From the NCBI GenBank assembly GCA_910588185.1, contig CAJUQR010000007.1, positions 91,299 through 155,298 on the forward strand: a stretch of DNA of 64,000 bases, in the 5' to 3' direction. The notes under the pieces are model-generated. The model did not search any database. It saw only the letters and a program-made list of their open reading frames with translations, and had not been told where the DNA came from. Position 1 is the first letter of the stretch. Each line of letters opens with the position of its first letter. The stretch comes from an uncultured Peptostreptococcaceae bacterium (lineage in GTDB: Bacteria; Bacillota; Clostridia; Peptostreptococcales; Anaerovoracaceae). The position numbers and the translations under genes were made by a program. Below, piece after piece: positions 42,947 through 51,042 of this stretch.

Positions 42947-43587
42947 TAGATTACAAATCCCTATCTCTTGCAAATCAAGTATTTGAAACCATAGAAAAAA
43001 ATATACTCGACGGCGTATATAATGCCGGAGAAGTAATAAGCGAAAGCAAGCTTTCCGAAGAGCTGGGCGTTAGCAGAACTCCTATAAGAGAAGCTTTATC
43101 CAGGCTGGAAAGTGAAAGGCTTATTTCAACAACTCCTTCCGGTACAGTAGTTTTGGGTATAACACCTCAAGATGTTGAAGATATGTTCTTCATTAAAAAG
43201 ACTCTTGAACCTGTAATTTTTAAACTTGCAGCCCAAAATATCAGTGAAAAAGCCTTAAAGATTCTAAAACAGAATCTGGACCAACAAGAATTTTTTGCAT
43301 CTAAAAACGATATCGAAAATTTGAGAAATTTGGACACCGAATTTCATGACATCATATATAACGAAAGCGGCAGACGTGTAATGTCCGCTGTTTTATCTCC
43401 GGTTCATCATAAACTTATGAAGTTCAGAAAAACTTCTTTAGAGAAAAGCAACAGACCTTCTCACGTAATAGAAGAACACAAGGCTATATATGAAGCTTTA
43501 TGTCAAAGAGACGGTGAAAAGGTCTCAAAGCTTATGATGGATCACGTTATTCACGCATATGAAAACTTAAAGAAGGAGGACAAATAA
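42943..43587 (+). CDS. GntR-family regulator with FCD domain
   Basis: 214 residues. The N-terminal winged helix (about 5-70: SKLSEELGVSRTPIREALSR) is followed by an all-helical FCD ligand domain (about 80-205) with the metal-binding residues in DTEFHDIIY and EEHKAIYEAL. Its ATG overlaps the Re-citrate synthase stop (ATGA), and the aconitase start follows directly. Placement inside the operon suggests it senses citrate or a related acid and controls the operon through the palindrome at 41,506. Confidence 0.9.
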   Translation: MIDYKSLSLANQVFETIEKNILDGVYNAGEVISESKLSEELGVSRTPIREALSRLESERLISTTPSGTVVLGITPQDVEDMFFIKKTLEPVIFKLAAQNISEKALKILKQNLDQQEFFASKNDIENLRNLDTEFHDIIYNESGRRVMSAVLSPVHHKLMKFRKTSLEKSNRPSHVIEEHKAIYEALCQRDGEKVSKLMMDHVIHAYENLKKEDK

Positions 43588-45519
43588 ATGGGTTTAACTA
43601 TTGCACAAAAAATAATAAAAGATCATCTCGTAAGCGGTGAAATGACCGCAGGAAGCGAAATCGCACTTAAAATAGATCAAACATTGACCCAGGATGCTAC
43701 AGGCACAATGGCATATTTGGAATTTGAGACGATGGGAGTTCCTCGTGTTCGCACAGAACTATCCGTTGCTTATATCGACCACAATACTTTGCAGTCAGGA
43801 TTTGAAAACGCTGATGACCATAGATTTATTCAATCTATGGCTAAAAAGTACGGTTTATATTTTTCAAGACCGGGCAACGGAATTTGTCACCAAGTCCACC
43901 TGGAAAGGTTCGGTAAACCGGGAAAAACTCTTATAGGCTCTGACAGCCATACTCCTACAGGAGGCGGTATCGGCATGCTTGCTATGGGCGCAGGCGGACT
44001 TGATGTAGCCGTGGCTATGGGCGGCGGTGCATATTACATAACTATGCCTAAAATGTACAAAGTAAACCTTACTGGCAAACTCAGAGACTTTGTAACTGCT
44101 AAAGACGTAAGTTTGGAAATTCTCAGAATCCTGTCAGTTAAAGGCGGCGTTGGTGCAATAATAGAATGGGGAGGAGAGGGCATAAAGACCCTTTCAGTTC
44201 CCGAAAGAGCCACTATAACCAATATGGGAACAGAGCTCGGTGCAACTACATCTATTTTCCCTTCAGATGAAATCACAAAAGCTTTCCTTGAAGCAGAGGG
44301 AAGAGGCGCAGATTATGTTGAACTCTCAAGTGATGAAGATGCTGTTTATGACAAAATTATCGATATAGACCTCTCATCATTAAAGCCTATGATTGCATGT
44401 CCGCATAGTCCTGATAACGTAGTTACAGTTGAAAGCTTGAAAGGAACTAAAGTTGATCAGGTATGTATAGGCTCATGTACCAACTCTTCACTGCTTGACA
44501 TGTTAAAAGTGGCAGCACTGTTAAAAGGAAAAACCATTCGCCCTGAAGTCAGCTTGTCAATCTCACCAGGTTCAAAGCAAGTTTTATCAATGCTTGCAGA
44601 CTGCAGTGCTTTATCAGATATACTTGCCAGCGGAGCAAGAGTATTAGAATGCGCATGCGGACCATGCATCGGTATGGGATTTTCTCCTAACTCTGCAGGA
44701 GTATCACTTAGAACTTTTAACAGAAACTTTGAAGGTCGCTCAGGCACTGCTGACGGTCAGGTATATCTTGTTTCCCCTGAAACAGCTGTTGCTGCTGCAC
44801 TAACAGGTGAAATCACGGATCCTATGCTTCTTGGAATCATGCCTAAAGTAAATATGCCTGATGCTTTCAAAATAGATGACAGCGCTGTAATTGCTCCTGC
44901 AACTATTGAAGAGGCGGCAGATCTTCCTATTTTAAGAGGCCCTAATATTAAACCTTTCCCTGACAGCGCTCCGCAGGAAGACGTTCTCACCGCTCCACTT
45001 GTATTAAAAGTAGGAGATAATATAACTACAGACCATATTATGCCGGCAGGCGCAAAGATACTGCCATATCGCTCAAATATTCCGCACCTGTCGCAATATT
45101 GCTTTGGCGTATGTGACAGTACTTTCCCTGAAAGAGCAAAAGCCGCAGGTCAGAGTATCGTAGTAGGCGGAAATAACTATGGACAAGGTTCTTCAAGAGA
45201 ACATGCTGCTCTTGTTCCTCTTTATCTTGGAGTAAGAGCTGTAATAAGCAAGAGTTTTGCAAGAATTCATGCTGCAAATCTGATAAATGCCGGTATCATG
45301 CCTTTAACTTTTGAAAATCCTGACGATTACGACAGAGTTTCACAAGGTGATAACCTTAAAATTGAAGACGTATACGCAGGAATGGACTCAGGCAAAATGG
45401 TGTTAAAAGACCTTACAAATGGTGATGAAATCACACTTTCCTGTGAATTCACCGAAAGACAAAAGGCTATACTGAAAGCCGGCGGACTACTCAAATACGT
45501 AGGTCTTGGTAATCTTTAA
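43588..45519 (+). CDS. Aconitate hydratase
   Basis: Isomerises citrate to isocitrate. The 643-residue enzyme has the [4Fe-4S] ligands Cys297 (GSCTNSS), Cys357 and Cys360 (CACGPC), substrate residues in GSDSHTPTGGG at 117-127 and the swivel-domain NNYGQGSSREHAALVP. It resembles the shorter mitochondrial-type aconitases of anaerobes. Ribosome site AAGGAGGAC lies in the end of the GntR gene. Confidence 0.95.
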   Translation: MGLTIAQKIIKDHLVSGEMTAGSEIALKIDQTLTQDATGTMAYLEFETMGVPRVRTELSVAYIDHNTLQSGFENADDHRFIQSMAKKYGLYFSRPGNGICHQVHLERFGKPGKTLIGSDSHTPTGGGIGMLAMGAGGLDVAVAMGGGAYYITMPKMYKVNLTGKLRDFVTAKDVSLEILRILSVKGGVGAIIEWGGEGIKTLSVPERATITNMGTELGATTSIFPSDEITKAFLEAEGRGADYVELSSDEDAVYDKIIDIDLSSLKPMIACPHSPDNVVTVESLKGTKVDQVCIGSCTNSSLLDMLKVAALLKGKTIRPEVSLSISPGSKQVLSMLADCSALSDILASGARVLECACGPCIGMGFSPNSAGVSLRTFNRNFEGRSGTADGQVYLVSPETAVAAALTGEITDPMLLGIMPKVNMPDAFKIDDSAVIAPATIEEAADLPILRGPNIKPFPDSAPQEDVLTAPLVLKVGDNITTDHIMPAGAKILPYRSNIPHLSQYCFGVCDSTFPERAKAAGQSIVVGGNNYGQGSSREHAALVPLYLGVRAVISKSFARIHAANLINAGIMPLTFENPDDYDRVSQGDNLKIEDVYAGMDSGKMVLKDLTNGDEITLSCEFTERQKAILKAGGLLKYVGLGNL

Positions 45520-45532
45520 GGAGGCAAATACA

Positions 45533-46675
45533 TTGGAAAAATATATTGAAGCTGCAACAAAACAATTTGAAAATTTATTAAAGGAGCAAATTGCACGTGC
45601 CGAAAAAATGGCCCAGGCTAAGCCCCCAAAGGATTTTCAAAATCTTGATAACATAACAATAGGGCTCTGCGGAGGGGACGGTATAGGTCCAATCATAATG
45701 AAAGAAGCACGCAGACTTCTTGAAACCCTGCTTTGTGACCATATTGAATCAGGAAAAATCATACTAAAGGATATAGAAGGTTTAACTATAGAAAATCGTT
45801 TAGCTCTTGGCGAAGCTGTTCCAAAAGATGTTCTCACCGCAATAAAAGAATGTGACGTAATCTTAAAAGGTCCAACTACCACGCCAAAAGGCGGCACTAT
45901 GGAAAGTGCCAATGTAACTCTTAGAAGAGAGCTTGACTTGTATGCCAACGTTCGTCCTGTTACAGTTCCCGAAGAAGGGATTGACTGGATGTTTTACAGG
46001 GAAAATACAGAAGGGGAATATACTCTTGGAAGCAAGGGTATAGAAATTCCTGAATTGTTGGCTATGGATTTTAAAGTTACTACAGACTGTGGAACTGAAA
46101 GAATCGCTCGCGCCGCTTTTGAATATGCCAAGGCTAACGGAAAAGATAAGGTTGCTATTGTAACAAAAGCAAATATTATGAAAAAAACCGACGGTAAATT
46201 TTCTAAAATATGTAATGACATTGCATCAGAATATCCCGGTATCCAAGCCGAAGACTGGTACATAGATATTATGACTGCTAACTTAGTTAATAAAGCTATA
46301 CGAAATCAATTCCAGGTGTTCGTACTTCCTAATCTTTACGGAGATATCATAACTGACGAGGCGGCAGAGATTCAAGGCGGCGTAGGCACAGCAGGAAGCG
46401 CCAATATCGGCGACCACTATGCTATGTTTGAGGCTATCCACGGAAGCGCCCCACGTATGATAGAAGAAGGCCTTGGTGAATATGCCAACCCATCAAGTAT
46501 TTTCAAAGCGGCAGAAATGTTGCTCAGACACATAGGTCTCATAGGTAAAGCAGATCAATTAGCTGATGTTCTCCACACGTGCTGTGATGTAGAGAAAAAA
46601 GTTATAGTAACAGGTCTAGCTGACGGAAATACATGTAAAGAATTTGCTGATTATGTGATTTCTAAACTTGCATAG
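45533..46675 (+). CDS. icd: Isocitrate dehydrogenase
   Basis: Oxidises isocitrate to 2-oxoglutarate. The 380-residue isocitrate/isopropylmalate dehydrogenase-family enzyme has GGDGIGP, the substrate serine/arginine segment ESANVTLRRELDLYANVRP, the tyrosine in RENTEGEYT, the Mg-binding NLYGDIITDEAAE and AMFEAIHGSAP. The start is a TTG (45,533) seven bases after AAGGAGG; upstream in-frame codons lie in the aconitase gene. Gene order with citrate synthase and aconitase excludes a role in leucine synthesis. The cofactor (NAD or NADP) is not certain. Confidence 0.9.
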   Translation: MEKYIEAATKQFENLLKEQIARAEKMAQAKPPKDFQNLDNITIGLCGGDGIGPIIMKEARRLLETLLCDHIESGKIILKDIEGLTIENRLALGEAVPKDVLTAIKECDVILKGPTTTPKGGTMESANVTLRRELDLYANVRPVTVPEEGIDWMFYRENTEGEYTLGSKGIEIPELLAMDFKVTTDCGTERIARAAFEYAKANGKDKVAIVTKANIMKKTDGKFSKICNDIASEYPGIQAEDWYIDIMTANLVNKAIRNQFQVFVLPNLYGDIITDEAAEIQGGVGTAGSANIGDHYAMFEAIHGSAPRMIEEGLGEYANPSSIFKAAEMLLRHIGLIGKADQLADVLHTCCDVEKKVIVTGLADGNTCKEFADYVISKLA

Positions 46676-46685
46676 ATATTCTGAG

Positions 46686-46714
46686 GAGACACTCTAAACG
46701 GGTGTCTCTTTTTT
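46686..46714 (+). terminator. Terminator of the citrate operon
   Basis: GAGACAC and GTGTCTC form a 7-bp stem, followed by TTTTTTATT, 11 bases after the icd stop. Confidence 0.82.
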
Positions 46715-46817
46715 ATTGCCGTCATATAGACAAAAAAGATACTAATCCCACTAATTCTTTTAATTTTATAAGCTTTGTATGACTTATATCATATAAATTT
46801 CTTCTTTTTCAATACAG

Positions 46818-46892
46818 TTGTATGGTTTTGTCATGTTTAAACATGAAATATTTTATGATTTTCCGATTACTCCCTTTGCAAAATCCATACAA
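46818..46892. promoter_or_regulatory. Inverted-repeat cluster upstream of metF
   Basis: TTGTATGGTTTTG (46,818-46,830) is nearly complementary to CAAAATCCATACAA (46,879-46,892). Between them is the perfect 14-bp palindrome CATGTTTAAACATG (46,832-46,845). TATGATTTT (about 46,853-46,861) also matches AAAATCATA (46,891-46,899), so alternative pairings exist. It lies 80 bases upstream of the metF promoter and was not recognised as an S-box or B12 riboswitch. The rest of the 359-bp gap shows nothing else. Confidence 0.5.
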
Positions 46893-46972
46893 AATCATAA
46901 CTTTTCGCACTAAAAGTATGGGAGCTTTATATATTTTTTTAATTTTACACAATTATGTATGACCGTGACCTC

Positions 46973-47002
46973 TTGCTTTAATTTGACTTGCAGTAGTATA
47001 AT
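46973..47002 (+). promoter_or_regulatory. Promoter of the metF-metH operon
   Basis: TTGCTT (46,973-46,978) and TATAAT (46,997-47,002), 18 bases apart, 32 bases before the metF start. Confidence 0.6.
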
Positions 47003-47034
47003 TAAGAGTAATAATATAGGAGTATATACACATT

Positions 47035-47910
47035 ATGAAACTTATTGACTTATTAAAAAACGAACAATTATCTTTATCTTTTGAGGTCTTCCCGCCAAAG
47101 GTAAGCTCCTCTTTTGAAAGTGTCAAAACCGCTACTGAAGAAATCGCAAAGCTAAAACCTGCCTTTATGAGCGTAACCTATGGTGCAGGCGGAGGCACCA
47201 GCAAATATACATTGGATATTGCAAAGAACATAAAAGAGCTCTATGGAGTTTCAACTCTGGCACATCTGACTTGCGTATCTTCAACAAGAGAAACTGTTAG
47301 AGAAATGATTACAAGCATAAAAGATGCCGGTATTAAAAATATAATGGCTTTAAGGGGCGACTTAACTCCCGAAATGGAAGAGCAGGACAGAAGCTTATGG
47401 CATTATCGCAATGCCATAGATTTGGTACGTGAGCTTAAAGAAAGTGATGCGGATTTTTGCATAGGCGGAGCCTGCTATCCGGAGATTCACCCGGAAAGTT
47501 CAAATCAAAAAGAAGATATTAAATACTTAAAAGAAAAAGTTGACGCAGGCTGTGACTTCCTTACAACTCAAATGTTTTTTGATAACAACCTTTTATATAA
47601 CTTTTTATATAAAATAAGAGAAGCCGGCATAACCGTTCCTGTAATTCCCGGTATAATGCCTATTACCAATGCAAATCAAGTTGAACGAGCCATCAAGCTT
47701 TCAGGTTCTCACATGCCTCAAAGGTTTAAGAGTTTAGTTGACAAGTTTGGGTCTAATCCTGCTGCAATGAAGCAGGCAGGTATTGCTTATGCTACAGACC
47801 AAATCATCGATCTCTATGCAAACAATATAACCAACGTACACGTTTATTCTATGAACAAGCCTGATGTGGCTCAAAAGATTCAACGCAATCTTTCAGATAT
47901 TTTAGGTTAA
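47035..47910 (+). CDS. metF: Methylenetetrahydrofolate reductase
   Basis: Makes 5-methyl-THF for methionine synthase. The 291-residue TIM-barrel flavoprotein has the catalytic glutamate in LSFEVFPPK, VTYGAGGGTSKYT, HLTCVSS, NIMALRGD and TQMFFDN. It has no C-terminal regulatory domain, as usual for bacterial MetF. It is the first gene of an operon with the MetH reactivation protein and metH. No FAD partner such as MetV is present here. Confidence 0.95.
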   Translation: MKLIDLLKNEQLSLSFEVFPPKVSSSFESVKTATEEIAKLKPAFMSVTYGAGGGTSKYTLDIAKNIKELYGVSTLAHLTCVSSTRETVREMITSIKDAGIKNIMALRGDLTPEMEEQDRSLWHYRNAIDLVRELKESDADFCIGGACYPEIHPESSNQKEDIKYLKEKVDAGCDFLTTQMFFDNNLLYNFLYKIREAGITVPVIPGIMPITNANQVERAIKLSGSHMPQRFKSLVDKFGSNPAAMKQAGIAYATDQIIDLYANNITNVHVYSMNKPDVAQKIQRNLSDILG

Positions 47911-47912
47911 AT

Positions 47913-48584
47913 ATGACAAATACAATTTTTACGAAATTTTATGATGCCCCTAAAATCAATAAAAAAGAGATTCTTCGATATATGGGGTGCAAAAACAATA
48001 CTGAAGATATAGACTCACTAATAGACGATTGTCTTCATGAGACACTGTCAAAATTATCCTATAAAGTGTGCTATCGTCAATTTGCGATATGTCAGAATGA
48101 AAGCAACATTAATCTATCCTTTATGACCATTAATAGCCATGACCTTAGCAAAAATCTAAAAGGCTGTGAAAACATAATAGTGTTTGCTGCAACCATAGGC
48201 ATAGAAGTAGATCGTTTAATCTCCAAATACGGCAAGATTTCCCCGGCAAAATCTCTTTGCATTCAGGCAATTGGAGCAGAGCGCATTGAAAGTCTATGTA
48301 ATACTTTTAATAACGATATAAAATCACAATTAACTGAAAAAAATCTTTTTACACGTCCAAGATTCAGCCCCGGATACGGTGACCTGCCGCTTACTGTGCA
48401 AAAAGATTTTTTCCGTGTTTTGGATTGTACGCGAAAAATAGGGCTCTCTCTAAATGATAGCCTTTTGATGTCACCATCAAAATCTGTAACTGCAATAATA
48501 GGTATTTGCAAAGAAAAAACTGGGTGCTCATTTGAAAACACCTGTGACAACTGTAAAAAACAAAACTGTTCCTTTAGGAGGTAA
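47913..48584 (+). CDS. Stand-alone MetH reactivation-domain protein
   Basis: 223 residues. The segment RFSPGYGDLPLTVQKDFFRV followed by LLMSPSKSVTAIIGICKEK is the S-adenosylmethionine-binding activation domain that, in E. coli MetH, forms the C-terminus. Here it is a separate protein, and the downstream MetH lacks that domain. Four cysteines near the end (CSFENTCDNCKKQNC) recall a small metal- or cluster-binding tail. It starts 2 bases after metF without a strong ribosome site, so it is probably coupled to metF. Confidence 0.9.
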   Translation: MTNTIFTKFYDAPKINKKEILRYMGCKNNTEDIDSLIDDCLHETLSKLSYKVCYRQFAICQNESNINLSFMTINSHDLSKNLKGCENIIVFAATIGIEVDRLISKYGKISPAKSLCIQAIGAERIESLCNTFNNDIKSQLTEKNLFTRPRFSPGYGDLPLTVQKDFFRVLDCTRKIGLSLNDSLLMSPSKSVTAIIGICKEKTGCSFENTCDNCKKQNCSFRR

Positions 48585-48588
48585 CAAT

Positions 48589-50988
48589 ATGACAATTTTA
48601 GAATATATGAAGGATAATATTCTCTATTTAGACGGAGGCATGGGAACACTTTTGCAAGACTCAGGACTTGCTCCGGGTGAACTTCCGGAAAGCTGGAATC
48701 TCTCCCACCCGGAAGTAATTCAAAATCTGCATAGAACATATTTTGATGCCGGAAGCAATGTGGTTAATACAAACACTTTTGGTGCAAATAGTCTCAAATT
48801 CTCTTATTCAGAGTTAGAATGCATAATAAAAGCTGCTGTTTTAAATGCAAAAAAGGCAAAAGACTCTTCTATTGGCAAGCAGGAAAAATTTATTGCCCTC
48901 GACATCGGCCCTTGCGGCAAGCTCCTCAAACCTTACGGAGATTTAGACTTTGAAGATGCTGTCACTCTTTTTTCGGAAGTAATAAAAATAGGTGCCGCAC
49001 AAGGTGTAGACCTGATTTTTATTGAGACTATGAACGATAGCTACGAAACAAAAGCAGCTATTTTGGCGGCGAAAGAAAGCTGCAATCTTCCTGTATTTGT
49101 ATCAAATGCTTACGGTGAAGACGGCAAACTTATGACAGGCGCTTCCCCGTCTGCTATGGTAGCAATGATTGAAGGAATGGGTGCATCTGCAATAGGCGCC
49201 AATTGTTCCCTTGGGCCAAAACAACTTGAAGGTGTGGTCGAAGAACTCCTCAAACATTCTTCTATTCCTGTAATTCTTAAACCTAATGCAGGTCTTCCAA
49301 AGGAAGTAGACGGCAAAGCCGTATATGACGTCGCTCCTGATGAATTTTCAGACGAAATGCGTAAAATGATTAAATCAGGAGTTAGAATAGCAGGCGGCTG
49401 CTGCGGAACAACTCCTAAATATATAAAAGAACTGACGACAAAAACATCAAATCTTGCACCGGTTCCTCTTACAAAAAAATCTATTACTTGTGTTTCTTCA
49501 TACACACATTCTGTTGAGTTAAGCGAATTCCCTGTTCTGATAGGTGAACGAATAAATCCTACAGGCAAAAAACGTTTTAAACAGGCTTTGATAAATAATG
49601 AAATAGATTATATACTCCAAGAAGGGGTAAATCAGCAAGATGCAGGAGTTCATATTCTTGATGTAAATGTAGGACTTCCTGACATAGATGAAGCTTCCAT
49701 GCTAACCACAGTAATGTGCGAGCTTCAGGCAATAATTGATTTACCTTTACAAATTGATACTTCTGACGCTGAAGCTATGGAAGCGGCGCTTCGCCGTTAT
49801 AATGGAAAAGCTATGATAAATTCTGTAAATGGTAAGCCGGAGAGTATGCAAAAGATATTTCCACTTGTTAAAAAATACGGCGGAGTAGTTGTGGCACTAA
49901 CCCTTGACGAGAATGGAATCCCAAATACCGCTGAGGGCAGAGTAGAGATAGCTGAAAAAATCCTAAAAACAGCGGAATCCTATGGTATAGATAAAAAAGA
50001 TATTATATTCGACACTCTTGCTATGACCATAAGCGCCGATACGTCTGCCGCTCTTGCAACATTAAAATCACTTGAAATTATTAAAAATAAACTGGGCTGT
50101 CATACATCTCTTGGCGTATCTAACATTTCATTCGGACTTCCAAACAGGGATATTATTAATGGTACGTTCTTTGCTCTTGCCATGGAAAGAGGACTTTCAG
50201 CAGCCATAATGAATCCTTATTCCAGCGAAATGTTAAAGACTTATTATGCTTACTGTGCACTGCATAATCTTGATGAAAACTGCACTGATTACATAAATTT
50301 TGCTTCTAATTATACAGAAGTATCTGCTAAATCTGCTGCCGTTACAGCTAAAACTCCTTTAAATGATTTTAAATCGCCTTTGCAAAAAGCTGTGGTTAAG
50401 GGTTTAAAAGAACAGGCGGCAGAGATTACTAAAGAACTGTTATTCTCTGTGAAGCCACTTGACATAATACAGGATGAAATTATTCCTGCTCTTGATATTG
50501 TCGGCAAGGGCTTTGAAGAAAAAAACATATATCTGCCTCAGCTTTTGATGAGTGCAGAAGCTGCAAAAAGTTCTTTTGAAATAATAAAAGCCAATATGAC
50601 TTCTGATTCATCTGATGTAATTCAAAAGTGCTGCGTAGTCGTTGCAACGGTTCATGGCGATATACACGATATCGGCAAAAATATAGTAAAATTGCTTTTG
50701 GATAACTACGGTTTTAAGGTAATTGACCTAGGTAAAGACGTACCTCCTTCAGATATCGTCCGCGCTGTAATAGATAATAAAGCCGCGGTTGCAGGTTTAA
50801 GCGCGCTTATGACTACCACCGTTCCTGCCATGGCAGAAACAATCAAACTCCTTAAGGAAAAAGCTCCTTGGTGCAAGATAGTAGTAGGAGGCGCTGTGCT
50901 TAATCAGGATTATGCTGATAGAATAAATTCAGATAAATATGCTAAAGATGCGATGGAAACAGTAAGATATGCAGATAGCTTAATGTAA
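48589..50988 (+). CDS. metH: Cobalamin-dependent methionine synthase, short form
   Basis: Transfers the methyl group of methyl-THF to homocysteine. 799 residues: homocysteine-binding domain with zinc cysteines in NCSLGP and GGCCGT (about 1-290), pterin-binding domain (about 310-570, starting VLIGERINPTGKKRFKQAL), B12 cap (about 590-680) and B12 domain with the cobalt-binding histidine in DIHDIG and the GLSALMTTTVPAM and VVGGAVLNQDYA segments. The SAM reactivation domain is absent and is supplied by the preceding gene. The ATG behind TTAGGAGG was chosen; a frame open 19 codons upstream overlaps the previous gene. Confidence 0.95.
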   Translation: MTILEYMKDNILYLDGGMGTLLQDSGLAPGELPESWNLSHPEVIQNLHRTYFDAGSNVVNTNTFGANSLKFSYSELECIIKAAVLNAKKAKDSSIGKQEKFIALDIGPCGKLLKPYGDLDFEDAVTLFSEVIKIGAAQGVDLIFIETMNDSYETKAAILAAKESCNLPVFVSNAYGEDGKLMTGASPSAMVAMIEGMGASAIGANCSLGPKQLEGVVEELLKHSSIPVILKPNAGLPKEVDGKAVYDVAPDEFSDEMRKMIKSGVRIAGGCCGTTPKYIKELTTKTSNLAPVPLTKKSITCVSSYTHSVELSEFPVLIGERINPTGKKRFKQALINNEIDYILQEGVNQQDAGVHILDVNVGLPDIDEASMLTTVMCELQAIIDLPLQIDTSDAEAMEAALRRYNGKAMINSVNGKPESMQKIFPLVKKYGGVVVALTLDENGIPNTAEGRVEIAEKILKTAESYGIDKKDIIFDTLAMTISADTSAALATLKSLEIIKNKLGCHTSLGVSNISFGLPNRDIINGTFFALAMERGLSAAIMNPYSSEMLKTYYAYCALHNLDENCTDYINFASNYTEVSAKSAAVTAKTPLNDFKSPLQKAVVKGLKEQAAEITKELLFSVKPLDIIQDEIIPALDIVGKGFEEKNIYLPQLLMSAEAAKSSFEIIKANMTSDSSDVIQKCCVVVATVHGDIHDIGKNIVKLLLDNYGFKVIDLGKDVPPSDIVRAVIDNKAAVAGLSALMTTTVPAMAETIKLLKEKAPWCKIVVGGAVLNQDYADRINSDKYAKDAMETVRYADSLM

Positions 50989-50993
50989 AACTT

Positions 50994-51029
50994 AAAAGCA
51001 GGGATTAAATAATATCAATCCCTGCTTTT
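50994..51029. terminator. Terminator between metH and the surface protein gene
   Basis: AAAAGCAGGGATT and AATCCCTGCTTTT form a 13-bp stem with a ten-base loop. A-rich and T-rich flanks let it serve both converging genes. Confidence 0.88.
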
Positions 51030-51042
51030 ATTTTAATTCAAG

